NCBI RefSeq assembly: GCF_025790165.1
Contig: NZ_CP094970.1
Location: 2,294,001-2,358,000 of the forward strand
From: Solicola gregarius
Lineage (GTDB): Bacteria; Actinomycetota; Actinomycetes; Propionibacteriales; Nocardioidaceae
Direction: 5' to 3'
DNA: 64,000 bases
The position numbers and the translations under genes were made by a program. Under the pieces are notes generated by a model. It ran no database searches. It saw only the letters and a program-made list of their open reading frames with translations, and was not told the origin of the DNA. Positions 17,545-25,733 of the stretch are shown piece by piece. Each line of letters starts with the position of its first letter. Positions within the stretch are counted from its first letter, which is position 1.

Positions 17545-17652
17545 GCCGGGTTGTCTATCGGTCCGCGCCGGATGTCGCAATCCAATTCACGCTCCCGCCA
17601 TGGCTCTCCGTTACGATCAATCACGTAGCGTCATAGTTTTCCTGTGAGGAGT

Positions 17653-17859
17653 ATGGACGGGGCCGCAATGACCGAGCCGGGACAGGACCGCAAGACTCGG
17701 ACCGAAGCCGAGGTCGAGGACCTATATCAGCGGGGCTGGAACGCGGCGGCGGAGATGGGTTCTGTCGAGAGGTTCCAGGTGTATCGGCAGTGGTACCGCG
17801 AGCGCATGGATCCGTTCTCGGTCGGCTTCCGCGACTGCACGCTGCGCACGATGGACTGA
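17653..17859 (+). CDS. Small hypothetical protein
   Basis: A 68-residue acidic, helical-looking protein (EAEVEDLYQRGWNAAAEMG, then RFQVYRQWYRERMDPFSVGF). An AGGAG lies directly before ATG 17653; ATG 17668 is an alternative. Composition and frame match coding use in neighbours. No known domain is recognised. Confidence 0.5.
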   Translation: MDGAAMTEPGQDRKTRTEAEVEDLYQRGWNAAAEMGSVERFQVYRQWYRERMDPFSVGFRDCTLRTMD

Positions 17860-17875
17860 CCCGGACGGCAGCGGC

Positions 17876-18109
17876 TCAGCCGGGCTTGGCGTTACGCATC
17901 CGCTCCGGTGTCCAGTACTTCGCCGCGTCCTCGCGCTCGTCGGGTGAGACCGTCTGCGAGATCATGTCGCCGTCGTCGTGGGTACGCCCGGACTCGCCGT
18001 TGCGCTCGTCGTCCTCGGACGCGCTCGTCCAGGTGGTGCCGGCGATCGCGAGCGTGACGGCAAGAATCCCCGCCAGTGGAACGGCGACGGTCGGGTTGAT
18101 GCGCTTCAT
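17876..18109 (-). CDS. Small exported or membrane-anchored protein
   Basis: A 77-residue protein with one hydrophobic segment (INPTVAVPLAGILAVTLAIAG) near the N-terminus, followed by a charged, acidic tail that ends with KYWTPERMRNAKPG. It has an AGGAGG ribosome binding site before ATG 18109. The tail motif W-T-P-E-R-M is typical of short secreted actinobacterial proteins of unknown function. Confidence 0.65.
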   Translation of the reverse strand: MKRINPTVAVPLAGILAVTLAIAGTTWTSASEDDERNGESGRTHDDGDMISQTVSPDEREDAAKYWTPERMRNAKPG

Positions 18110-18193
18110 CGCGGAACCTCCTCGTGTGCATGTCGTGAGGCTCAGACGTACGGCTCTGCGTATTGGTTCCACACAGCCGTCGCCGCGGCCGCT

Positions 18194-18655
18194 CTACGGC
18201 GTCAGATCGACCGCGGCGCGGAAGGTGCCGTCCGGACTCATGTCCATGTAGAACGGCGTCGACTCGTGCAGGTGTGCGATCCGCCAGCCGCCGCCGACCT
18301 TACGTAGGCCGGCCGTGAAGCGGAACCAGAGCGTGAAGCTCTCGGGTGCCCCTGCAGGTGTCGCGGTGAGGCGGTTCAAACCATGGCAGTACGCGACGTC
18401 GCCGCCGACGCTGATCTCGAGATCGCGTACCGCGTGGTCGATGGGGCCGTCGAAACCTGCGAACCAGGCGCGAACGGTGCCCGGATCGACCGACGTCGAC
18501 GTCTCCTGTCGCAACGGCGGCGCGAGGCTGTACTCCACGACGTCGTCGGTGTAACGCGCCACCATGGCGTCGGCGTCGCGACCGCGCATAGCGGTCGCGG
18601 CGACGTCGATCAGATCGCGGATCTCGGCCTCGTCGTGTGTCGTATTCGTTGTCAT
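18194..18655 (-). CDS. SnoaL/NTF2-like protein
   Basis: A 153-residue protein of the cone-shaped NTF2-like fold: EIRDLIDVAATAMRGRDADAMVARYTDD at the start, a central VRAWFAGFDGPI, and GGGWRIAHLHESTPFYMD at the end. Such proteins are small-molecule isomerases, hydrolases or ligand-binding proteins; which applies here is not visible. GAGGAG precedes ATG 18655. It follows the DHFR-like gene by only 11 bases and is likely co-transcribed with it. Confidence 0.82.
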   Translation of the reverse strand: MTTNTTHDEAEIRDLIDVAATAMRGRDADAMVARYTDDVVEYSLAPPLRQETSTSVDPGTVRAWFAGFDGPIDHAVRDLEISVGGDVAYCHGLNRLTATPAGAPESFTLWFRFTAGLRKVGGGWRIAHLHESTPFYMDMSPDGTFRAAVDLTP

Positions 18656-18666
18656 CGTGTCTCTCC

Positions 18667-19230
18667 TCATCTGTTGGAGCCGGGCTCGGCCGGGTGGTAT
18701 GCCGCGCTCAGTACGCCGCTGCGCAGCGGCGTCACCTCGACCAGATCGAGACCGACGTGGTCGGCGAGCCCATCGAAGAGGTGCGTGCCCGACCCGACGG
18801 CGATCGGCAGGATGTTCAGGTGCAGCTCGTCGAGCATGCCCGTCTCCAGCAGCACGCGGACGAGCCTTGGGCTCCCCGGCACCAGGATGTTCTTGCCGGG
18901 TTGACTTCTCAGTGTTCGGAGGGCCTCGGTCAGCTCGCCGGTCAACAGCCGGCTGTTCGTCCACTCGACCGACTGCAACGTCGTCGAGGCGATGTACTTC
19001 GGCGTCTCGTTCATGAACCGCGTCATCGGACTGTCGGGCTGAGCGGGCCAGAGCTCGGCGAACTCCAGGTACGTACGGCGGCCGAGCAGGATCGCGTCTG
19101 CCTGCGCGATCCCTGCCTCGATTCCGGCGAGTGCCTCCGCGTCCAGGTACGGTGCCTGCCAGCTGTCCGACCCGCCGGAGTCGACGACTCCGGCGAGCGA
19201 TGCGTACAGCCCGGCGACGATCTTGCGCAT
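18667..19230 (-). CDS. Dihydrofolate-reductase-fold (RibD C-terminal-like) protein
   Basis: A 187-residue protein starting RKIVAGLYASLAGVVD, with ADAILLGRRTYLEFA (NADPH-binding region) and LRSQPGKNILVPGSPRLVRVLL, ending in the usual HLNILPIAVGSGTHLF. This family has the RibD C-terminal/DHFR fold and is generally predicted to be an NADPH-dependent reductase of unknown substrate, not a true DHFR. GAAGGAGG precedes the ATG. A distant paralogue lies at 61438-62031. Confidence 0.85.
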   Translation of the reverse strand: MRKIVAGLYASLAGVVDSGGSDSWQAPYLDAEALAGIEAGIAQADAILLGRRTYLEFAELWPAQPDSPMTRFMNETPKYIASTTLQSVEWTNSRLLTGELTEALRTLRSQPGKNILVPGSPRLVRVLLETGMLDELHLNILPIAVGSGTHLFDGLADHVGLDLVEVTPLRSGVLSAAYHPAEPGSNR

Positions 19231-19305
19231 ATCTGCCTCCTTCGGGTCCGGGAGGTTCCCGGCGCCTCTCGAGGAGGTGTAGAAGCTAGGCCGGCGATTT
19301 CGACA

Positions 19306-19776
19306 TCAGCCGGTCAGCGGTACGACCGTTGCGTCGTACGCGGCGACGAGGTCGGCGGCATCGACGACGATGCTGTGCCGATGGCTCCCCGAACCGATCG
19401 CGACGCGGCCCGAGATCGAGGCGTCGACGAACACCGGCCACGGGTGATGGCAGCCGATCGGCGTGATCGTGCCGCGCTCGTATCCCGTCGCCGCGCGCGC
19501 CTCGTCGGCATCGGGGAGGCTCATCCGGTTCGCGCCCGCGGCTGCGCGCAGGCGCGGCCACGACAGCGTCCGGTCGCCGGGCACGAGCGCGAGTACGTAG
19601 TCGCCGGCGCCGCGGCGTATGACGAGCGTCTTCACGACCTGGAGCGGCTCGACGCCGAGCGCGGCGGCGGCCTCCTCCAACGAGCGCGCCTGCGGACGCT
19701 CGCGCACCTCGATCGCCAAACCGCACTCGCGTGCGTCGGCGCGTGCCCGCGCGGTACCGTCCACAGAACCGTCCAT
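19306..19776 (-). CDS. YbaK/EbsC-family aminoacyl-tRNA deacylase
   Basis: A 156-residue protein of the YbaK/ProX fold. Segments include RSLEEAAAALGVEPLQVVKTLV with the conserved Lys of VKTL, DYVLALVPGDRTLSW, and a late ITPIGCHHPWPVFVDASI and SGSHRHSIVVDAADL. Family members hydrolyse mischarged tRNAs such as Cys-tRNA(Pro); the GxxxPxG-like GTITPIG is visible. Start ATG 19776 has GAGGTG upstream. It is divergent from the small gene at 19828. Confidence 0.85.
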   Translation of the reverse strand: MDGSVDGTARARADARECGLAIEVRERPQARSLEEAAAALGVEPLQVVKTLVIRRGAGDYVLALVPGDRTLSWPRLRAAAGANRMSLPDADEARAATGYERGTITPIGCHHPWPVFVDASISGRVAIGSGSHRHSIVVDAADLVAAYDATVVPLTG

Positions 19777-19827
19777 CACCTCGCCCAACGCCGGGCGACG
19801 CTGCCGGATTCCGCCGAAGGGAGAGCC

Positions 19828-20214
19828 GTGAGTGACGCGTTCGCCGACTTCGGCCACACCGAGCAGGCGGCGGCACGACGCGCGGAGAAGGTACGTGCGC
19901 TGGCGTCGTACTGCTGGGAGCGGGCATTGGGGTCGGCCGACTTGCAGACGATGACCGACGCCGCGCGGCGGCGCCTCGCCCGCGCGGCCGACGTACATCC
20001 GCCGTCGTCGTGGGAGACGTGGGGACTCGTCTGCGATGCGCTCGATGACAAGGACGCCTGGGCGAAGCGCAACCCCGCGCATCCGGCGGCGACTCGGTCC
20101 CACGCCCTGGGCCGCGCCCAGTGGGTCGAGTCGCAGACGCTGCCACCGCCCGGTCCCGCGAAGCCGGTGCGTGGTGACGACGTCCCCCTCTTCGGCGACG
20201 ATGGCGACAGGTAG
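19828..20214 (+). CDS. Hypothetical protein
   Basis: A 128-residue protein rich in Ala, Arg and Asp with one Trp-rich stretch (SWETWGLVCDALDDKDAW). The GTG start follows GAAGGGAG. It has no transmembrane segment and no motif I recognise. A separate GGAGG ribosome binding site follows before the DGPF gene, 24 bases downstream, so the genes could form one transcript. Confidence 0.65.
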   Translation: MSDAFADFGHTEQAAARRAEKVRALASYCWERALGSADLQTMTDAARRRLARAADVHPPSSWETWGLVCDALDDKDAWAKRNPAHPAATRSHALGRAQWVESQTLPPPGPAKPVRGDDVPLFGDDGDR

Positions 20215-20238
20215 CCGTTCGATGCCTTGGAGGCGGTC

Positions 20239-20610
20239 GTGAAGTACCTGATCCTGATCTACGACAATCCGGCGTCCCGCGATATCTGGCTGTCCATGCC
20301 CGACGATGAGCGCGTCGAGGGCGTACGCGCGTACGTCGCGCTCACGGCCGACCTCGAGGCGTCCGGCGAGTCGATCGCGCACGAGGCGCTCGACCGCGCG
20401 TCCGCCGCCAAGCAGGTCGAGGTACGCGACGGCAGGACGATCGTCACCGACGGGCCGTTCGCGGAGGCCAAGGAGGAGCTCGCGGGGTTCTACCTCGTCG
20501 ACTGCGACGACATGGACCGCGCCGTCGCGTACGCGGCGCGGATCCCGGAGGCGGAGTTCGGCAGGGTCGAGGTGCATCCCACCATCGATCTGAGCGATAT
20601 CGGCCTATGA
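20239..20610 (+). CDS. DGPF-motif YCII-family protein
   Basis: A 123-residue dimeric-barrel protein: VKYLILIYDNPASRD at the start, a central AAKQVEVRDGRTIVTDGPFAEAKEELAGFYLVD with the name-giving DGPF motif, and RIPEAEFGRVEVHPTID at the end. Proteins of this type are almost always encoded beside ECF42 sigma factors, as here. GTG 20239 is the start because GGAGG lies just before it. The stop overlaps the ATG of the sigma factor gene (ATGA). The biochemical role is unknown. Confidence 0.88.
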   Translation: MKYLILIYDNPASRDIWLSMPDDERVEGVRAYVALTADLEASGESIAHEALDRASAAKQVEVRDGRTIVTDGPFAEAKEELAGFYLVDCDDMDRAVAYAARIPEAEFGRVEVHPTIDLSDIGL

Positions 20611-21812
20611 CCGAGGTCGAGCGCCTGCTGCGCGAGTCCGCTCCGAAGGTGGTCGCGGCGCTCGTACGCAGGTATGCCGACTTCGACTCGTGCGAGGACG
20701 CGACCCAGGAGGCGCTGATCGCCGCGGCGACGCAATGGCCGGACGACGGCGTACCCGACAACCCCGTCGGCTGGCTGGTAAGAGTCGCGTCCCGCCGGTG
20801 GATCGAGCAACGGCGCAGCGACGACGCCCGGCGGCGCCGCGAGGAGACGGTCGCGGCGAAGGAGATCGGGCAGTATGCGCCGGGATCGGATGACACGCTC
20901 GCCCTGCTGATGCTCTGCTGCCATCCCGCGCTGACGACAGAGTCGCAGGTCGCGTTGACGTTACGCGCCGTTGGTGGGCTGACCACTGTCGAGATCGCGC
21001 GCGCGTTCCTCGTATCCGAGGCGACGATGGGTCAGCGGATCAGCCGCGCCAAGCGCGCGGTTCGGGACGCGGGCGCCGACTTCTCCATGCCGCCGGAGTC
21101 CGAGCGAGCGGAGCGCGCCGCTGCGGTCGCGCACGTGCTGTATTTGATCTTCAACGAGGGCTACACCGCGAGCACCGGCGACACCCTCGACCGGGTCGAC
21201 CTCACCAGCGAGGCGATCCGGCTGGCCCGCCAACTTCGGGACCTGCTCCCGGAGGACGGCGAGGTGGCGGGCGTCCTTGCGCTGATGCTGCTGACCGAAG
21301 CGCGCCGCCCGGCACGTACGTACGCGGACGGATCGCTGGTGGCGCTCGCGGACCAGGACCGCTCGCTGTGGGACGCCGCGCTGATCGCCGAAGGTACGGA
21401 GCTGGTCACCTGGGCGCTCGAGCACACGCCGATCGGGCCGTACCAGCTGCAGGCCGCGATCGCGGCGCTGCACGACGAGGGGAGCCGCGCCGAGGACACG
21501 GACTGGCGGCAGATCCTCTCGCTCTATGACCTGCTGCGCATCAGCGCCCCCGGCCCGATGGTCACGTTGAACCGCGCCGTCGCGCTCGCCCGGGTCGCCG
21601 GACCCGAGGCGGCACTCGCCGAGCTCGCCGACGCGGAGGCGGATCCGGCCCTCGTCGGCCATCACCGGCTGGAGTCCGTACGCGCGCACCTGCTCGAGCT
21701 GTCCGGCGACGTCGACGGGGCCAGGCGGAGCTACCTGCGCGCCGCGCAGGCAACCGGCAATGCCGCTGAGCGGTGCTACCTGCAGGCCCGCGCCGAACGG
21801 CTCAGCTCTTAG
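20607..21812 (+). CDS. ECF42-type RNA polymerase sigma factor
   Basis: A 401-residue sigma factor. Region 2 spans about residues 1-80 (DFDSCEDATQEALIAAATQW), region 4 about 110-155 (LTTVEIARAFLVSEATMGQR, a helix-turn-helix), and a roughly 240-residue C-terminal extension carries YLIFNEGYTAS and TPR-like helices (LNRAVALARVAGPEAALAEL). This layout, and the overlapping DGPF gene, identify the ECF42 group, which lacks an anti-sigma factor and is thought to be controlled through its extension. Promoter targets are not visible. Its 3' end overlaps the convergent SRPBCC gene by 11 bases. Confidence 0.9.
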   Translation: MTEVERLLRESAPKVVAALVRRYADFDSCEDATQEALIAAATQWPDDGVPDNPVGWLVRVASRRWIEQRRSDDARRRREETVAAKEIGQYAPGSDDTLALLMLCCHPALTTESQVALTLRAVGGLTTVEIARAFLVSEATMGQRISRAKRAVRDAGADFSMPPESERAERAAAVAHVLYLIFNEGYTASTGDTLDRVDLTSEAIRLARQLRDLLPEDGEVAGVLALMLLTEARRPARTYADGSLVALADQDRSLWDAALIAEGTELVTWALEHTPIGPYQLQAAIAALHDEGSRAEDTDWRQILSLYDLLRISAPGPMVTLNRAVALARVAGPEAALAELADAEADPALVGHHRLESVRAHLLELSGDVDGARRSYLRAAQATGNAAERCYLQARAERLSS

Positions 21813-22236
21813 ACCGGGCGCGCTCCTCGGCGGCGCGTTTCGTACCCGCCAACTCCATCTGTACGTACTGCTTGGCGCGCTTGCCGGTCATCAGCTGGGC
21901 CAAGGGCGAGAGCAGGCCGTGTTGGTCGATGCCGAGCGTCAGCCTCGTGCCGTCGCTCGTCGCCCGGACATCATGCGAAGCGACGATCGTCACGCCGAGC
22001 GACGACGTCTGCCACACGAAGCTCCGCCCCTCGCGCCAATCGGTGACGGTCCAGGTGAGCAGGGGGATCTTCGGCTGCTTGACCTTCGCCGTACTGCCGA
22101 CGCCGAACGCACCTTCCGAGGTCACCCGGACCTCGTCCATCGAGTCGGTGACCGACGGCCACGACTCGACATCTGCCACAACCGCCCAGACGTCGTCGGG
22201 AGAGGCATCGACCTGGGTGGACAACTCGAACTCCAT
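21802..22236 (-). CDS. SRPBCC (START-like) family protein
   Basis: A 144-residue lipid/polyketide-cyclase fold protein: MEFELSTQVDASPDDVWAVV, VESWPSVTDSMDEVRV and a late helix RAKQYVQMELAGTKRAAEE that would close the hydrophobic cavity. Ligand is unknown. It is divergent from a TetR regulator across only 23 bases holding an operator palindrome, so the regulator probably controls it. Confidence 0.85.
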   Translation of the reverse strand: MEFELSTQVDASPDDVWAVVADVESWPSVTDSMDEVRVTSEGAFGVGSTAKVKQPKIPLLTWTVTDWREGRSFVWQTSSLGVTIVASHDVRATSDGTRLTLGIDQHGLLSPLAQLMTGKRAKQYVQMELAGTKRAAEERARSKS

Positions 22237-22244
22237 GACGTCAA

Positions 22245-22260
22245 TGTACCATTTGGTACA
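22245..22260. promoter_or_regulatory. TetR-type operator between SRPBCC and TetR genes
   Basis: TGTACCA TT TGGTACA is a perfect palindrome with 7-bp arms and a 2-bp centre. It abuts the ATG of the TetR gene, and the SRPBCC ATG is nine bases away on the other side. A second palindrome, TGACGTCA, occupies 22236-22243. The TetR message would be nearly leaderless. Confidence 0.8.
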
Positions 22261-22814
22261 TGCCGACGGAAGCGCGTACGAAGCTGGTGGACGCCCTGCT
22301 CGAGTACGCCGAGGCGAACGGCATCGCGCACGCGAGCCTGCGGGACATCGCGACGGGTGTCGGCACGAGCCATCGCATGCTCATCCATCACTTCGGGTCG
22401 AAGGAGGGCGTACTCGTCGCCGTCATCACCGAGATGGAGCGCCGCCAGCAGGCGGCGCTGACGACGTTGGCCGACGGTCCGGACCTCGCCGCGCCCGACG
22501 GGCTCTGGTCGGTGTGGGAGCGATGGGCCGACCCGGACCTGATGCCGTTCGAGCGGCTGTTCTTCGAGCTCTACGGGCAGGCGCTGACCGGGAGGCCATG
22601 GGCCGTACGCCTGCTCGACGGTGTCGTCGACGACTGGATCGAGCCGGTCGTCGCAGTACTGCGGGCCGCCGGGTTCGCCGGCACCGACGACACGGACGCG
22701 AGGCTGGCCATCGCCGTCACCCGTGGGCTGCTGCTCGACCTCCTGGCGACCGGTGATCGTACGGCCACCGACGCCGCCATGCGCCGCTTCGTCGATCGGT
22801 GGGCGACGGGCTGA
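22260..22814 (+). CDS. TetR-family transcriptional regulator
   Basis: A 184-residue repressor. The N-terminal helix-turn-helix is SLRDIATGVGTSHRMLIHHFGSKEG in two pieces, the turn lying at TGVGTS and the recognition helix at HRMLIHHF. The remainder (about 55-184) is the variable helical ligand-binding domain, ending RRFVDRWA. It probably represses itself and the divergent SRPBCC gene by binding the palindrome at 22245-22260. The inducer is unknown. Confidence 0.88.
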   Translation: MPTEARTKLVDALLEYAEANGIAHASLRDIATGVGTSHRMLIHHFGSKEGVLVAVITEMERRQQAALTTLADGPDLAAPDGLWSVWERWADPDLMPFERLFFELYGQALTGRPWAVRLLDGVVDDWIEPVVAVLRAAGFAGTDDTDARLAIAVTRGLLLDLLATGDRTATDAAMRRFVDRWATG

Positions 22815-22820
22815 TCGTTG

Positions 22821-23699
22821 TCAGGCCTGGGTCAGTGCATAGAGCAGTGGACGAAGTCGGTTGGCGGCGGCGTGGTCTTCGCGCCAGATGAGCCGCAACC
22901 GTAGCGGCGGTGCCGGGACGTCGATGGCTTCGAGGCGCCCGGAGTCGAGGTCGGCTTGGACTGCGAACTCGGGCAGTAGCGCGATACCGCGGCCTGCGGT
23001 CACCCACTCACGTACCTGTGCCAATCCGCCGACGGCGGTGAGATCGACGTCGGGGCCGAGCCACCGTCGGGTGGCCATCCAGAACGAACAGCGCGGCTCG
23101 CGCCCGACCAAGCCCTCTGTGTTCTGGACGTCCTTCATGCTCACCCGGTGTCCGAGAAGTGGATGCTTCGGCGGAGCGACGACCGTCATCGCGACATCCC
23201 GGACGTCCAGATACTCCAAGTCCGAGCTCGGCCTCGAGAAACCGAGATCGCCGACGTGTTCACCGGCGTCGAGGAGTACCACAGCGTCGATCTCACCGTG
23301 TTCGAGCGCGGCGAGGAGCCGACTACGGTCGGAATCCGGGTGGAGACGCACGTGGAGATCCGGGCGCGCTTGCCGTAGATCGTCAAGGATCGCCGGTAGG
23401 AGCTCGTCTGCGATGGAAGCCTGTGCCCCAACGCTGAGGCCTGGTGGGGCGTGGAGCCGGTCCGCCGCACTGTCGAGCGCTACCAGGGCTTCGGCCGCCG
23501 CGACGAGATAGGGGCGACCGGCAGCGGTCGGGTGCATGCCGGCGCGGTCGCGAGTGAACAGCGGTGAGCCGAGGTCGGACTCGAGTCGACGCACCCGATC
23601 GGAAACCGTCGACGGCGCCAAACCCTGGGCCGCCGCAGTCTTGTTGACGGTCTGGTGCTGCAGGAGCGCGATGGCGGTCCGGAGTTGGTCCAGGTCCAC
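22821..23699 (-). CDS. LysR-family transcriptional regulator
   Basis: A 292-residue protein with a winged helix-turn-helix at the N-terminus (LRTAIALLQHQTVNKTAAAQ, then LAPSTVSDRVRRLESDLGSPLF) and a periplasmic-binding-protein-like effector domain from about residue 90 to the end (GREPRCSFWMATRRWL, GRGIALLPEFAV). It diverges from the MFS exporter gene at 23821 and is likely its regulator, acting at the dyad at 23719-23735. Confidence 0.9.
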   Translation of the reverse strand: MDLDQLRTAIALLQHQTVNKTAAAQGLAPSTVSDRVRRLESDLGSPLFTRDRAGMHPTAAGRPYLVAAAEALVALDSAADRLHAPPGLSVGAQASIADELLPAILDDLRQARPDLHVRLHPDSDRSRLLAALEHGEIDAVVLLDAGEHVGDLGFSRPSSDLEYLDVRDVAMTVVAPPKHPLLGHRVSMKDVQNTEGLVGREPRCSFWMATRRWLGPDVDLTAVGGLAQVREWVTAGRGIALLPEFAVQADLDSGRLEAIDVPAPPLRLRLIWREDHAAANRLRPLLYALTQA

Positions 23700-23718
23700 G
23701 TGCTCACTCTAGGCAGGA

Positions 23719-23735
23719 GTTCGGGTATTCCGAAC
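23719..23735. promoter_or_regulatory. Probable LysR binding site
   Basis: GTTCGG and CCGAAC form 6-bp inverted arms around GTATT, and fit the T-N11-A pattern of LysR-type regulators. The site is 20 bases from the lysR start and 86 bases upstream of the divergent MFS start. Confidence 0.6.
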
Positions 23736-23820
23736 GCTGATGCGGCAGTGCCGGTCGAGCCCCAGGCGGTGAAGGACGAGCGTAGGGCATCAGCTTTCCG
23801 CTCCGGTCCAAGGAGAATCC

Positions 23821-25218
23821 GTGTCCGCAACATCATCCATCCCGGCTCAACGCCAACGGGCCCGTCGACCGACCGGACAGCTCGTCGGCATCTCACTGGC
23901 CTATTTCATGGTGCTGCTGGACACCACGGTGCTCGCCGTTGCCGAGCCCACCATCATGGCCTCGCTCCACACCGGGGTGGTCGGCGTCGGCTGGGCCACC
24001 ACGATCTATACGATGGCGTTGGCATCCGCATTGGTGTTCGGCGGGAGTCTCGCCGACCGTCTGGGTGCCCACCCGGTGTTCATCGTCGGAGTCGTTGGAT
24101 TCGGCGTAGTGTCTCTGGCCTGCGCACTCGCGCCGAACCTCGCGCTCCTCCTCGTGTTCCGGACACTGCTCGGACTCTTTGCCGCGGCGATCATCCCGAG
24201 CTCGCTGGGCCTGATCGCCAGCCTGTATCCCGAGCCCGGACCCCGCGGACGAGCCATCAGCGCGTGGGCAGCCATCAGCGGTGCCGCCATGGCCGCCGGT
24301 CCCATCCTGGGCGGGTGGCTCATCGCCATCGACGGCTGGCGCGCCGTCTTCGTGATCAATGCCCCGATGGCGCTCATCGTGCTTGCCCTCTGCCGAAACC
24401 AGATCGCGAGCACGCGGCACAGCCGCACCGTGTCCTGGCTCCCCCATCTTGGGTTGGCGGCAACGCTCGCCACCGCAACGCTCGCGATCACCCAGGCTGG
24501 TCAACGGACCTGGGCCCTGGCGGCAGTGTTCAGTCTCATCGCCCTCGGGCTGGGGTACGGCACGACGAGGATCGACCGAACCTCGCCCGCACCGATCGTC
24601 CCGGCGGTCCTGCGCCGCAACCGTGCGGTGTGGAGGGGGTTCGGATGGGCTGCGGCAGTCAACTACGCGCTCACCACCGTGATCTTCTCCATCCCGCTCC
24701 TGCTCCACGGGACCGCACAGAGTGCGGGGGCGACGTTGCTGCCGATGACACTGCTGGTCGCACTGAACCCCTTGGCTACGGGCCGTCTCGTCACCGCCTA
24801 TGGACCGCTACTGCCGATCCGGCTGGGCTTTGTCGCGTTCCCGATTGGCCTGGGCCTCGCAGCCTCGGCACTTGCCGACGGTCACCAGCCGTTCGTGCTC
24901 GGCCTCGGCCTTCTCCTCTGCGGGCTCGGCGTCTCGTGGACTCTGCCCGCACTGGTCGGGTTTGCCGTCAATCACGCTGATCCCGAAGCTGCCGGATCTG
25001 TCGGTGGCATCCTCAACGCCACTCGTCAGGTCGGTGCCACCGTCGCGGCCGCCGTCTCCAGCGTCACCCTGACCCAACACCACGGCAACGGCACGGCGGC
25101 CATCCCGTTCGTGATCGCGGCGATCGTCTGCCTGCTCGGGCTCCTCAGTGCCACGATGCCGAGTCTCTCCCGGGCAGCAGGATCACCTCCTGGCAACGAC
25201 ACGGACAAGGCGTCGTGA
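23821..25218 (+). CDS. MFS exporter, DHA2-like
   Basis: A 465-residue transporter with about fourteen helices. Early residues GISLAYFMVLLDTTVLAVAE include the DHA2 motif LDxTVxNVAxP in variant form, followed by TTIYTMALASALVFGGSLADRLGAH (motif A region) and FRTLLGLFAAAIIPSSLGLI. GISGAAMAAGPILGG-type motif C appears as AISGAAMAAGPILGGWLI. It is likely a proton-driven drug or metabolite exporter under control of the divergent LysR. GTG 23821 has AAGGAG upstream. Confidence 0.88.
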   Translation: MSATSSIPAQRQRARRPTGQLVGISLAYFMVLLDTTVLAVAEPTIMASLHTGVVGVGWATTIYTMALASALVFGGSLADRLGAHPVFIVGVVGFGVVSLACALAPNLALLLVFRTLLGLFAAAIIPSSLGLIASLYPEPGPRGRAISAWAAISGAAMAAGPILGGWLIAIDGWRAVFVINAPMALIVLALCRNQIASTRHSRTVSWLPHLGLAATLATATLAITQAGQRTWALAAVFSLIALGLGYGTTRIDRTSPAPIVPAVLRRNRAVWRGFGWAAAVNYALTTVIFSIPLLLHGTAQSAGATLLPMTLLVALNPLATGRLVTAYGPLLPIRLGFVAFPIGLGLAASALADGHQPFVLGLGLLLCGLGVSWTLPALVGFAVNHADPEAAGSVGGILNATRQVGATVAAAVSSVTLTQHHGNGTAAIPFVIAAIVCLLGLLSATMPSLSRAAGSPPGNDTDKAS

Positions 25219-25239
25219 CCCACCGCAGAGAATTTGCAT

Positions 25240-25578
25240 CTAGTCGTCGAGCGGGAGCCAGTCGGCGTCGACGTCACCCGGCACGACCCGTGTCCAGCCG
25301 ACCTCGCCGTCGGCGACCCGGATCTCGTCGAGGGTCTCCTGTTCGTCGCGCAACTGTGGGTAGTGCTCGAACACCCGCGCACCGGCGTACAACTCGCGCA
25401 CCGCGGCGTACGCCTCGGCCGCGACGTCCGTCACGGGCACACCCTCGCCGGTCTCGGTGATGACCGCGAGCAGGTCGCCGGATCGTGTCTCCCAGACCCG
25501 CAGCCGCCGAGGCGACGGTGGCTCGCCCGCGTACGTGGGCATCTCCCAGGCACGGTCGTCGACCTTCAAACTGCTCAT
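25240..25578 (-). CDS. Hypothetical protein
   Basis: A 112-residue soluble protein with a beta-rich look: RRLRVWETRSGDLLAVITET, then a helix AAEAYAAVRELYAGARVFEHYP, and an acidic end GDVDADWLPLDD. GAGGGG precedes ATG 25578. No domain is recognised. Confidence 0.65.
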   Translation of the reverse strand: MSSLKVDDRAWEMPTYAGEPPSPRRLRVWETRSGDLLAVITETGEGVPVTDVAAEAYAAVRELYAGARVFEHYPQLRDEQETLDEIRVADGEVGWTRVVPGDVDADWLPLDD

Positions 25579-25733
25579 TGAGCGTTGCCCCTCTCTACTC
25601 AATACGGACTCGAACAATCGACGCGCCGGCGCGGCAGTCGGTTGCCCGCGCCGGCGGGTGACCGGTTCGTCTCATAGGCTGCGCCCCCAAGCCCGGGCGC
25701 CGTCGACCGTACGACGGGCAGCGAGAGGAGAGC

